Shown here: piece by piece, positions 1 to 13,109 of the stretch
Numbering within the stretch: the stretch's first letter is position 1
Layout: each line of letters starts with the position of its first letter
Source of the DNA: Aquila chrysaetos chrysaetos
Taxonomy: Eukaryota > Chordata > Aves > Accipitriformes > Accipitridae
DNA: 64,000 nt
Direction: 5' to 3'
Assembly: GCF_900496995.4 (NCBI RefSeq)
Contig: NC_044012.1
Location: forward strand, 5,332,001-5,396,000
Translations under genes and position numbers: made by a program
The notes under the pieces: generated by a model
Told to the model about the DNA's origin: nothing
The model's database searches: none
The model's input: the letters and a program-made list of their open reading frames with translations, nothing else

Positions 1-3000
1 TTTAGCATCTTGGAAAACAGCAGGAATTAGCAGAGGTTTTTTTTAAGTGAACCAGTCCATTTAAATTGGCCACATTATCCAGCTTCCTTCTGGCTTCATG
101 CTTGAAAATGCAGGCAAGCCCAACTGCTAAAAGAACAGTGTTATTGCTATGCTGGAGGTGAGAACAGTCTGGTGGTAGAGACGTTGGCATGGGACTTTGA
201 AGAAGTGCACCCAGTTCCAGCTCGCATGACAGGCATATGATGTGAGCTCAGGTACATCTCGTACAGCCAAACTTTTAGAAGGAGTCACGTGGTGATGATG
301 TAGATCAGCACCCTTGGGACTCGTGGGCAGGAACCGCTCTCAGGCGCTGAATTGCAGGCTCCCAGGTCGCATCATTAATGTATTTCAAAATTTTGGCATG
401 CACAGACATTTAAATTAATTGGATCCTAAATTTAACTAGAAGACCGCTTCAGAAGATCAGGTAGGAAGAGCCTGGTGTGCCCCAGTGCAAACGGTGCACA
501 CCACGAAGCCTTAATGTCCGTGGCACCGTCAGATCATCCCTTCAGCTGCCTCGGATTCAAAGTCCCAGAAAGAAAATAGATCCCACTCTCAGCACCTTGC
601 AGGGGAAATGCTGGACCTGCTATTCACTTTTCTGAATCTCAGAGCCAGGATAGGGGACATAGCTTAGCTCTGCCAGGAATTCTAGGAGCTTTCCCATTTC
701 TGGTTTTTCTAAGTAGGTGTTTCAGCAGTGTCTATTGGCACCCAAAATTTACGCCTAATTCACTCTCCTGATCCAGCTGAGGGCCTCTGTCTGAGATAAA
801 GCAAAGATTACTTTGCTCTGAAGTCCAAGACGCTTCCTCAAACCAGTAGCTAGGCTGGCTTTGCAGGAATTACTATGTCCGATAAGATTATTTTGGTGCT
901 ATCTCCAGTCCTCCCTTCCCTTCGCACCCTGCCCGTTCGATCCATGACAGGATCCTGCAGGATCCTGTACATCCAGACACAGAAGGGCCGAGCCTCTCCC
1001 GCTGCCATCTGGGGACTAACTTCAGGAAAAGCCCATATCGTTCGTTAGCACGCAGATGGCCAGCCATCCATCGCTGACCACCATATGGCCGTCTTCACAG
1101 ACATCCATCGCTCTTGGCCAACCACAATTTTACCTTGTGGAAGGCGAGAGGTATTTCTGCAGGATGAAGAGGACACCGGGCCCTGCAAGGAGGCAATCAT
1201 GCTGTAAATTCTACCCTTTCTGCCTTTTCAGCTGTATTGTCATGACAGATGGCAGATTGTGACACAACTATAGCATCTCCCGCTTAACTGCCGAACAACT
1301 TGCCCTTCTGGCTGCATAAACTCCGTCATCATACAAGCCCTCAGTGGCAGCTGCTGCAAAATCATAGAATATTAAGAGGCTGTCATTCATGTTTCCCTGA
1401 GTCTCTGCAGAATTGATAAAAATTGTATTTCTGGATAAGATTTGAAAGAATAAAAGTCAGTCATCTAATTAAGAAGCACAGCCAGGCAGTCACGTAGATA
1501 AAGAAGAAGCAAAAGAAGTTTCAAGGTGAAAAATTGAATCTGCCTAGATGGACCTGAGAGAGGGGTGCAAGGGCTCTGGAGAGAGAGATGCACTTTAATT
1601 AATGCTGTCTGATGGGGACCTCTACCCAGATACAGCCTGAGGGGTATTATGGGCACAAAGAAGAAACCAAGAGCCCACTGTCAGAAAAGGATTAGGTGAG
1701 AAGGAGGAGAGAGCTCTCTCCAGTTTAACCTTAGTGTCAGAGAGCTGAGACAGTTTTTCTCATTCCTTCATGTTTTGGTTTTGTTTAATTCATACCTATG
1801 TTATCTGTTCAGACATTATGAACAAAGAGTTAAGTCCTGCAGAGGGGTTGAGAGGCTTCAAAGCTTTTGTACTTACTTCCCAGGTGAACATTAGATGACC
1901 ACAAGAAAAGAGGCTGCTGGTGTTGGGGTTTGGCTTCCTCCCCTTAAAATGTCTTTTGCTTCGAATAAACAAACGAGGAGCCCTGACGAGACTCTGGATA
2001 GCCAGCTGCATGCGCATGAAACTGCAGTGGTTCTCATGCCTGGGAAGATTTCATAATTTCTTCTGAACTGTGCATGAAATATTATTTCATTTGCAAAGTC
2101 AAGCCCTGTATTTTTTTTCCCTTGGCTTTTGTTGTTTGTAAGGATCTAGATTTTAATCAGAACATCCTGTGAATCCCATTCTAAGTATTTCTGGCAATAA
2201 GTATTTAATTAGGACGAGAATATCGGTTGCCTCAGCTCAGTGAGTTTAGCTAAAGGAGAGGAGGCTGTGTGACTGCAAGGAGGCTGAATGGTTGGCACTT
2301 CTCTCTTTCCTTAGCCCGGAAAGAAAATTTGCAGTTAATTTCTGTTCAAACTAATTAAGGCTTTAATTTGGGACAGCATGTACCGTGCACCTGATTGCAA
2401 ACCACCTCCATAGTTCATTCAGATTGGCTCCCACTGGTTTTGTCAATAATTTTTTTGAAGACAAAAAGAAGCCCAGACTTGCTCATTGCAAACAGCTTCC
2501 TACAGACCTAGGCAGACGGTGAGAATTACCTGCTGCAGGTCTAATGCTGTAATACCAGCAACTAGACACATGTCCAGTCCCAAAAATGCATATGAGGGCA
2601 ACGATGCTGTTTTTATAAAGACAGCAAAATCTTTCTATAAAATGCATGACCTCGAAGCTGCCAAGTCAGAGACCTTCCTCTGCTTTCTAGAGCCGTAGGA
2701 TTATTGCACCAGTAAGAACTAGTCCGGTCTGGGGGTTGGGTGCAGGTCAGTATTAGCAAGTTAAGCCCTGGCTACGTCCCTGCCCACGTGGGTCGTGCTC
2801 ACCAGGCCAAGGCCATCTCCTTGGAAAGGCAACGTTAGGTTCGATGGGAGATGTCCTGCAGCTAACTCTGAATTTACTGCGCCTGGTGTTCAGGATGCCT
2901 CATTAGCTCGCTCCTGCTGGCTCCTCGCAACACACCAGGATGCATTCCCTTGCTTCTCATCATTTTCACCTCTGTCATTCAGAGATGGGAACCGTTTCGC

Positions 3001-6000
3001 CTGTCCCTCTCGGCAGCGCGCGTCGAGGTGATGCATCCTCAAAACACCGGTCTCCCCAGATGCAGCTCAGCCATGGAAATCCCTGCTTTTCTTCAAATTC
3101 CCCAGGCAGTTACCTCAACTTCACTCCAGCCTGATTTTCCTCTTCATCTACCTATACAACAGAATAACAGCTAAATCATCTGCTTGTCTCCCTGTTAAAT
3201 CTCACAACAATTAGATCGTTGGAGTTAAAGAGACCATAGCTCAACTGCAGAGGAGATATTTATGTTGGGTAAAACTAGCGTGACTTTTAGAGATTCTTGG
3301 GATTATGTCTTTCAGTATGTTGCATCTTTCCTCACAGCCCAAAGCATCTCTGTATGCGAGAGGATTCGTTGCTAAAATTTAGGTGTAAATATGCTGTAAA
3401 TATTTAGGAAAGTGTAGTAAATTGTCTAGTTAATACTCTGGCAAAGAGCTGCTGGCTCTGATTGCTGTCTAAACAGTTATCTGCGTGGTCGCAGCCGAGC
3501 AGGCAGCGGCATGTTTTGCTGTCCGAAGGGGGATTTTTACCAAGGAGTGGTGGCCAGCAAGGTCCTACCCCCAGGTCTCTGTGAGCACCAGCACAGAAGT
3601 GCCAGCAACATTCCTCCATGTGTCCAAACAAGAGACAGGTTGTGCCCCAGCAACACCTACTTGTCACTTTTACCACCGGTTCCCAAGTTATACTGCAATC
3701 TCTGAATAAATCGGATCAGGGAGAAAGCGGAGCTTCGGCTGGTTTAGGGTGGAAGTGGGTAGAAAGCTGCTCATGGGAAAAATCAGCGACCGGCTCTGCT
3801 GCCTAAAGGGAATTGGGCTGTCAAAGTCACCCCTGCCACAAGCGGAGCACAAACAGCTCGATGGTACGGCGGGGTCACAGGAGAAACAAACCGCTGCCAC
3901 TGCTGCTTCCCAAAGGACACCAGCGGTATTTGGCATGGAGAGATTTCTGTGATGCTGAAACAGCTTGTGTGACGACCCATGGGGAATCCCAGTTCATTAG
4001 TGTAAAAATTAAGACACTTGACTTAAATGCTTCAGCATTGAAAACCTAATTACCGCACCAGGAATTTGCGACATGTAGAAACATCCGTTAAGAACCAGGA
4101 ATAACCCAGGTTACAACAAGGCTTCAAAAGGCTCAAGAAACCAAGCCTGGAGAGCTTTCGTTTCTCTACGGAAGCATTTGCTTTATCTCTAGGGGGTCCT
4201 GCAATAGCGGCAGGCGCTGGACGCTGCCCTCGGCCGTCCTGGTGCAGATGCCCAGGGACCCCGCAGGCATTGCTGGTGCTCTGGGAGCGTTCCCGCCAAG
4301 CTGCGTGTGTGCCAGCGACAGACTGACGGATGTAATCCAACTGCCCGTTCCCCAAAGGAGAGCCAACATTTATCTTCACTCCCGGTGACTCCACTCCTAG
4401 AGATAAATACGCTCAGGAGCTGTCAGACGGAGGCAGCTGTAACATAGCTCTGACGTGCAAGTGTTGTCCTGCTTGAGCAAACAGTAGTGGTGTCACTCTG
4501 GAAAGAAAAAAGGCCTGTGTGGGCATATCACACGTTCAGGTAGGACCCTGCCAGGTACCTCACAGCTGCCACAAGCTGTAGCGGAGCCAGGATCAGTCTT
4601 ACAGTGGCTGTCTTTTCACCTTAGCCATAGCAATACTGCTTCCACTAGATGTATTACCGCACGCCAAACAGCAAAGGAGCGAGGACTTTTCAAGACCAGT
4701 CCGAATCAAGACCAAGCAGAGGCTCTGGGGAACCAGCTTCCATGGTGGCATATGTGATGGCAGGAATATGAGACCTCAACAGAGGGGCAACCACAGGCAA
4801 ACCCTATTTCATCAGTCCTATTTTCCCTCCTTACCTAGAGACACACACTTCCAGAACAGAATGTCCTCTCGAGCTGATCAAGCACTATAGAGTAAGAAGA
4901 GAAAACCAAAAGCAATGCCTACTTTCAGTGGATACCAGGAGGTTGTGCAAATGTTTACATGGAAGATTAACTCTTCCAGAGGCATCTGGCACTTCTAAGC
5001 CAATTCCCGCAAAATGGTTGGGACCGAATAGTTTCTGCAGGCACTGGGTATTTTTATTGCAGTAAGATACACAAAAGGTCGCAAGAGCTGCCTCTCAGCT
5101 CACACAGTCAGGAAACATCCCCGTAATCTTTTCCTCATAGATAGAAAAACTCACCTTTTAAGTCGTTAATCCCCTAAAAGACAGACAGTGGGGTGCTGAC
5201 ACCACATATTGCAATTAAAAGTCTCAGATAACTCTAGGGTGAAAGCCCACATTTCCTCCCTTCCTCACAGAGGAAATCTCTGATGCTTAGCAATGCTTTC
5301 AAGAGACTTCAAACCAAAGAAACAAACAAACAAAACCAAAAAACCCACTTCAGGCAGCCTCCTGCCCCTTGATGCAGCACTCCCCCGCTGCTGCATCTCA
5401 GCACCGGCGAGGACACAACCTCTCCCAGACCAGGAACTCCCTTTATCTCCATAGCACAAAGCCAGTTTGCTAGATTTTTAGCTTTAAGCTCTACCTGGTA
5501 CGTAGCACATCCGTCACGTTGCCCTCGTTCACGCTTAGGCACTTTGCTGACACCCAAATTCAGCTGACACCGCTGGATTTGGGCTGCTCTGCCGCTACCC
5601 CTTGGACACAGCCACCCATTACGGTGCACGTGGGTCTGCCACCACATCCCAGTTGCTTCTCCACACCATATGTTAAACCAGTAGGCTGTGCAGAATAATT
5701 TATCTTCTTGTTTTTAACATCTATCCTTTTTTTATTATTACTGTAAGCCCTTCCCTATCCTTAAGAACACTCGAAAAATGCAGAGGGAGCAATGGCGTGG
5801 CCCAAAGGCATGTTTTCGGGTCACTGCTGGTGAGTGGGTGCCTTTTGGGGGATGTTTCTGTGGTTTGGGTTTTTGTTTTAAGAACAGTGCTTCCCACTCT
5901 AACATCTAAGGCAACACGTTTGCAACCGTAGTGGCGACATTTGGCGTGAAGGGATATAAACAGCACTATATTATTGCATAAACATGTAATTCAAATGAGA

Positions 6001-8092
6001 CTATGAAACAACCAGCTCCCAATATGAACTTTTAACACAATTCTACATGATAAAACATTTTCAAAAATGCTAAGTTTTTAAGCCTCTTATTCCCTTAATT
6101 CATCTATGCCAAGCACGCTACATGATTACGTTGCCGTATATACATTGAAACACAGTAATTGTAGCTTGTTTGCTCTGTTTTCCCCCATTCATCTTTTTAA
6201 TTAAATTAGCCCTTTAGGATTTTGTCCTTCAGGCAGCGAATTGAGTTTGTTTGAGAAATTAAAGGCATTAAGATGCTTTCGGAGATACGCAGACGCCATA
6301 ACAGTGATTTCTAACCCTTTTTCTGAAAAGGTAGGATTCGCCCACAGAGCAGAGGAATAAATCACCCTCGGGCCGCTCTCAGATGCACATCGTCTTCTCC
6401 ATCTTGTTTGCTTTGTTCGCTGTCATACACGCTTCAGAGGTTTCCACATACGCTGGTGGATTGGTGTCAGCGCTTGTTGCTGACAGTGCATGCCCACGGG
6501 AAACCCGGGACAGACAACGACGCCTACTCTCACAGATTGCTGCTATGGAAATTACTATGGCTAAAGGGCAATAAATTTTATTTTTTTTCCCCATTATGAA
6601 ACAAAGTACAGTGTGATATTCTCCCCCCCCCCAAAGAAAGAGAGCAAAGAAGTCAGCACTGCCAGACTTGTGCAGGCTTAGTGTGGGAGCGCTGATGCGC
6701 ATTGTCCCACTGCCAACATCTTCTCCCCAGTCCCAGGGACGTGGAATTAAAAGACCTGCTTCTCCCATTACCACCCAAAGCCACCGAGAGCAGGTCAAGC
6801 TTGGAGCACCCATCCCTGTCCTCACCACAACACCCCATGTCAGAACAGGTCACCCCCACCCCAGGGTTTGGTGGGATGGGATGCTACAAAACCAAGTAAC
6901 ACGAGTAAGGCTTCAAAGTGAGTAATTTTATCACAGCTCACAGTCTCTTAAATAGCACTTTTTAAAGGCGGGTGTTGAAGGAGGTGGTGGAGGAGGTGTG
7001 GAAGACAGCTGGTAGGTTACCATGACCAAGAGCACGACTTGCCAGCAGAGCTGAATCTGCTCAAACCCATTCCTGAGCACCACCGTGCCTCCTTCCTCTG
7101 CCTCCTTCGCCGGCTGCCATTTATACCAATGGCTGTCATTTTGTTTTCTTTAGATCTTTCATTCTCACACCCCTCGATCTTTGCTTCATCTTTCAGCTCT
7201 TATTTTGAAGTTTGAAACGTGTCCTTTTATACCACAAGGGGAAAGTCCCAAATCCGGCTGGGCTGGGCGGAAACATGGCTGGAATGTGAAACTCTCGGAA
7301 GAAAAATAGTCTAATTAAGAGGTCACTTCTGAAATGCTCTGTAGAAAGAGCTACAAAACTCTGCACCTTCCAGAGCAATCCTGATTTATCAGACTAGTAG
7401 CAAAGGCTGAGCTGGCTCCGTTAGGATTTGAGAGCCATCCTTTGACCACTGAGCCGTCCTTACTTTTCTCACTCATGGCAGTTGGCAAGATGCAAATTCT
7501 TAGCTCACAGGATTAGTTTCCAGCTTGTTCAGCGCTCTTTCCAAAGCTAAAGGCAACAAGATGAACAGGGATATAAACTTGGATTGTTTAACCTACTTAT
7601 TCCAGGCATTAAACGTGTGGAGACTGTTTATATCACTGTAATTACTTTCATACAGGTTATTAAAGCCAGATTCATTAGTCTAGGTTACAATGACCTATAC
7701 AACATGCTTAAAACCCATTTATCCTATTAAAGAGATTTAAAACTCACCTCCTTTCATGAGATGTCAGTGATTCTTGATTTATGATTTGGTCATGCTTTAA
7801 AAATAAAAGCAATTACCTCTTTTACTATGGTAAAAGCCCACTGCCTCAAGGTTGCCACAATACATCTATAATTGAACAGCAACAGCTCTGATGTTCAGCT
7901 TGGATGACAAAAGCATTGGCTATTGAAATACTGCCTGCGATGGTGTCTGCATACCAGGGAGTGCTACATCAGCTGACAAGTTTCAGCAGGAACTATTGCA
8001 CCTCAGGCATCTCAGGACCCAATGTGCTGGGTGTTTCCTGGCAGTGGCAGTACCTTCCATTTATGTATCCTAACACTTTTAAGAAAAGAAGG

Positions 8093-8123
<31 letters not shown>

Positions 8124-11100
8124 ACCACCCTCCTGTTAATTTTCCTACAAGAGCCAAGATCTTTTGTCTGAATGCTTTTCCTTTGAAGCCTGCCTGAATT
8201 TTATTTCAAAGGAATTTTCTTTGAGCATTCCTAGAAATATGACGACTCCATGATGCACAATATGCTTAGGTGTTGCATCATTTGGGGAATCCAGCTAGTT
8301 TCCAAAACGTAGACATAAAAACGCTAAACCAGGCAACATTTTGTCCCAGAAAGGATCCCAGAACCAATCTCTTTAGAAAAAATGACAAAACTCATGTATT
8401 TGTCCCAAACTTGCTGTAAATATTATTGGTGCACAGATGGGTGCTGATGGCCAGATGTGTACTCTGTGATTCAAGGAAATGAAATATGACCCATTTTAGT
8501 TGTATCTGTGCAACGCTGTGCCCAGACTAGTTAATTTACAGCAAAGCCAGTGTTTTGACATCACTGAGATCTGAAAGTTCCCTGGAAGCATCCTCTCGGT
8601 ACAAAGAATACATACAAAAATTACAATGACTTTTCTTATGCAACTATAAACAACAACAACAAAATCTCATACATGCCAGGGCATGCACTCATAGGAGCAC
8701 GGAATTTATTTCCTCTCTTCTCAGGATAGCAGGCACTTAAACTGGCAAAATCTGGAGATTCTCTAATATTCATTTAAATCTTAACAGTAAGAAGTCATTT
8801 TAACCGTCACAAAGTCGAACTTTAAATACTTTCGTTCAGAAATTACTAAGCTTCTGTTCGTGCTCATTAAATTAGAAAAAGCAACTATTCCCTTTCTCCC
8901 CATCCCCATATTTGGTCTCTACTAGTGAAAAATGGGCTTTAAGATTACTGTATGTATTTGATGCTATATTGATGGCTTTGGCTTGAACAGCAAAGCTGTG
9001 CACAAACATTACCAAGGCAGCCAGCATAAAATGGCCTGACACAGAAAGGGCTGCTCAGCCTCCTACAAAGCTTGAAAGCAGCTTTAGGATTAATCCCTGT
9101 CCCCACATGTGTCCATAACCCTCAGTGACCCAGCTCTCCCCACTCTCCTACGCCACCGGTTTTATCCAAAACTCGCTGCCAGAGCCCTCTTTTGAACACA
9201 CTTTAAACTTTCACAGCCCTTTTCCTTACCTCCAGCCACATGGACAGTCCCACACGTTAACGCTTCTTGAAATGCAGAGCTGATCCTTCGACAGGTGGCC
9301 AACAAAACTTCCCCACCATGGCCAGCCAGCGACATAACCACAAAAGCGCCCGATATTTTACTTCCCTTCCCCAGTTTGCAGTGCTGGAAGCACGCATTAG
9401 CTATGGTTGTCATCAGGGGTCCCATAAAGAGGGTAAATGGATCCAGAATAAAAAAAAAAGTTGTAAAAACAAATGACTTTATAACTCACCTTTTGTCTCA
9501 CCAAAGCTACATATCTTAAAATCAATTGTTCACATGAACTAAGAACAGATGTCAGCCAGAGCAATAAACGCAGAGCAGGAGAGTGGGAGCCCCAGGACAC
9601 CAGCCAGGGATTTGCTTGGTAAAAAGCATCCGACCGCATTTACTTCTTGGTCACAACCTGCATTCCAGAGGCTGGATCAGAGGGATGTGTAAAAAAATCT
9701 ACTCTTTAATCATGATTTCTGCAGCTTATAACCCCTTTTAAGCTATACACGTGTGGTTTTAATATAGACACGCTTGATTAGTGTGGGGCATTAAGCGACA
9801 CTTTAGAGTATTATTTATTAGCCTTTTTTAGGGCTACAGCCAATTCCTTCAATTCCTCAGCTGTTTTTCTTCATGCCGTATGCTTTTTGTTAGAAATGTT
9901 ATCTTTGAAAATAGACCCAAATCATGGTGGCTAGTTTGGGTTTTTTTAATACAATGGTTTCCACTGCTAGAATTAAACATCCTCTCTTCCCACCCCTAAA
10001 AGAGCTTTGCATCAGATCAGCGTTTACAGTAAGCAAAGGAGTTTAACACCTAGACACTGGTCCTTGAGAGCACAAGCTAGCATCAGCGTTATCATCCACG
10101 TGGGTGTCTTGGCCACAGACACCCACGATTTATTTTGCAGTTCTCCTAGCCTCACAGTTTGGATTCCTTGCAATGCAAGCTATTAGCAAAAGAAAAGAAA
10201 TTTACCTCTAATACTACAGCCCATTAAATGACACATAATTTGATAAAGTGTTACAACAGAATTGTCTTTAAAACACAAAGTAAGATGCCTGTAGGAACAA
10301 AATAATAACAGTCTTTGATACCACGCTTATTTGAGACTTGCTAAAATATCTTTGTAGTTAGGTGATGTAAAATGACTATTTAGAACACAAATTTCCTGCA
10401 AAATAAAAGTGAAAAATAATAAAATGGAATCAAATCTTCCATGTAGATGCCTAGTTTAATATGTCTGCAATGTGCAAAATAATATTCCCATTAAGAAAGT
10501 GAAGGGGAGAAAAAAAAAAAAAAAAATCACATTTTATAACCACAGCCAAATAACAAAGCAACAATTAAAGATCGTTATGAAGATTGCTATGCAAAAGAGC
10601 TAACTGGCTGCTAAGAGGAATTTTGGTTGTATGATGTATAACGCGCCTAAGGGCAAAATTCCAGCCCACCTAAGTTACACCTAAATTGGGTGTTAAGTGA
10701 AAAAACAACCACCTCCATCCAAGATGGAGATGAGCTGACAGGCAGCAAGCTCCCTCACCCTGAAGATAGCCAAAATTCAAAGGTTGCCACCCAGTGCGCC
10801 CCTCGGCTCTGCACCCGCCTTTCCTTTCAGCTCGCAAGCTGCCTTTGAGCCATTTGGGATCGCGTCGTGCCCAAAACAAGGCACCGACTGCCGTTTTGTC
10901 CTAGAGAAGGTCCCCGCCACCTTCCTCCTTGGTGCTCCCCTAGTCTGGGAAAAAGGCCAGCCCAGGAAGGGAGGGGCTGTAGCACCGGTCCCCAAAAGCA
11001 CAAAGGGTCAGATGAGACAGAAAGAGTCACAACAATCCAGTTACTAAATGTATTTTTTTTTTATTATGCACTTTTGCTGACAAATGAAAAATCGGGGAAA

Positions 11101-12650
11101 TAGATTAAGGAAGAAATGGGCCGAGAGATTGAAATAATCCCAGATTTTCTGAGTGAAAAACAGTTTTGGCCAGACTTTCTCAAAGGAAAGCAAAAGTCTG
11201 TAATCAGGGGACTGATATAAACCCACAAGGAGATAAGCCTCGGCAGCAAAAGCAGTAATCATGACAAAATGTACAGGACAGGAGGATTTCCACACTGCTG
11301 CACAAACTAAAATGGTGGGCCAAGTCTGCTGAGCATCCTTTGTGCATTTACAGGGGTCTTGCATTGATGTAAAAAGTTGCAGGAGATGGAAGAAATACTA
11401 CAGATGCAAATTAAATTGTGATTTTGTTCAGTTGACTGCAAGAGTACATCGCACGAGTAGGATTATGACAGAAGACTAGCAGTTGCTCAGAAAGGAAAGG
11501 AAAAAAGTACATCTACATTTAAAGCCCAGAATGTAATGACTTTTAATTTTTCATCATGGGAAAAGAAATGCCTCTTGTCAAAGCAAGGCCCAGGACAGAT
11601 GGCCAAACCAGGGAACACAGGAGAATGAGGCTTTCTTTCAAAATATCACAGCCTTTCAGGGAAAAATATAGGTGAGCTGCCCAACCTCTTGGCATTGGTG
11701 GGAGTTTGATGGTATAGGGCACAGGGACAACCAGCAGCAGGGAGGGCATCTCGTGTTCCTAGAATGAATTTAGGGAAGGGGAGCGACCAAAATCTATCAG
11801 AAGGTGGACACTGGACTCCAGTAAAGCCAGCTTGAAGACTGACTGATCTTAGAGGAGTGAGCACAAACTGTCCCCAAAGCAGAAGGAGGCACAGGAAGGT
11901 GTCAGGAGAAATAGGCAAAAATGCGAGTACTTCATAAACCCAGAACCGAGTAAGGAATTGTACAAAAAGCAGAAGTGAGATCAGAGTTTACTAATAATTA
12001 AAGCAGCACAGGCATATACAGGCAATACACAGAATGACCAAGACAGCCGTATCACATTAGCAGCTGATATACTTACTATTACTTTTTCTAATATTGTAGG
12101 AAGGAGACTGTTTTCTTCTTCATGAAGGTCTTGATCTGTCTTTGTTCCCCCAACTAATTTATGTTGCTTAGTCTAGCAAAGAGGACACATTATAGACATC
12201 ACAACTATACTTCACAAAACTCAGGGGAAAAAAGGTCAATCATTTCTCAGGTCCAACAGCAACAGAACCAAAAAAAACCCCAAACATATTAGGCTGAAGC
12301 TGCAGTGAGAAAGACTTGCATTAGACATTTCTAAATCTCTCCAATGATAGGAATATATGCAACTCCTTATAATGTTTAAGAAGGTTGTTGGCTCTCAAGG
12401 ATTTTTTTGGTTTGTTTCTTTCTAAAAAACAGGTTATACATCTGTCTGTGTGTTGGTGGTGCCTTTTGAAGCAGACAGGAACTATATAACTTCATGAAAT
12501 ACATTACACAGAAGGCAGGATACAAAGACATCAGGAAAACATTGAAATTCCTCCAAAAATGCCCCATCTGGGGATAGCTTTCTATTTCTGTTTATCCACT
12601 GCTTTTCCTGAACATTACTCTTAACAGAAAGATTTACCTCTGTTTGCAAG
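1..12650. other. intergenic region left of HSD17B2, no gene seen
   Basis: Contains homopolymer runs, a 22-bp palindrome and an 11-bp hairpin. The next gene expected from synteny is MPHOSPH6, in the opposite orientation; I recognised none of its exons. The open frames here are short and lack family features. Confidence 0.6.
8093..8122. repeat. poly-A tract (30)
   Basis: An uninterrupted run of A in the left intergenic region, the longest homopolymer in the window. Confidence 0.9.
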
Positions 12651-12750
12651 GCGGCGTAAATGCAATTTAATAAAGACAGTACAATAAATAGCAGTGTCTT
12701 AAAATAGAGTTTTTCCCAGTTATCAAGTAAGAAAAACGCTGCTGGATACC

Positions 12751-13109
12751 TTAGAGATTCTTGCTTTCAGCTTCTGATGTTCTCAGCACCCTTGGGACAG
12801 ACTCAGTACTCAGCATCTTACCAATGAAAAAGTCATAGAACCAGAGAGGAAAGTAGCAGAAGATGCAGAGGGGCACGTAAGCCCCTCTGCCAGGGGTGTA
12901 CAAGCCCTGTGGTCTCTTGGCCAGCAAAGCGTGCAGGATAGCGCTCAGCACGGGCGAGAGGTCGGCGTCGCAGTACGCGGGCATGTGCAGGAGGTAGTCC
13001 TTCAGCCCCAGGAGGTAGTCCTCACCGTAGTCTTGCCTTGTGTCTGCTGGGAGGTTCTCCATCAGCTCCTTTTCTTGTTTATCCCACAGGTCGGATGTGC
13101 CTTGTATAC
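12751..13109 (-). CDS. HSD17B2: HSD17B2 coding exon 5 and stop
   Basis: Terminal coding exon, acceptor TACTGCAG|GTATAC. It encodes the C-terminal 118 residues, including [10 protein letters not shown], which matches the TPGKGAY segment of the human enzyme, and a hydrophobic stretch before the charged tail. A possible ATTAAA poly(A) signal (minus strand) lies at 12671-12666, about 80 bases past the stop. The use of that signal is not proven. Confidence 0.95.

Noticed and set aside
6379-6828. 149-codon minus-strand open frame
   Set aside because: No recognisable domain, no splice or poly(A) context, interrupted by a poly-C tract; probably chance.
7904-8197. Open frame with a long lysine run
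   Set aside because: The lysines are the translation of the poly-A tract at 8093-8122.
1-12650. MPHOSPH6, expected here from synteny
   Set aside because: I found no exon resembling it on the plus strand; it most likely lies beyond the left edge.
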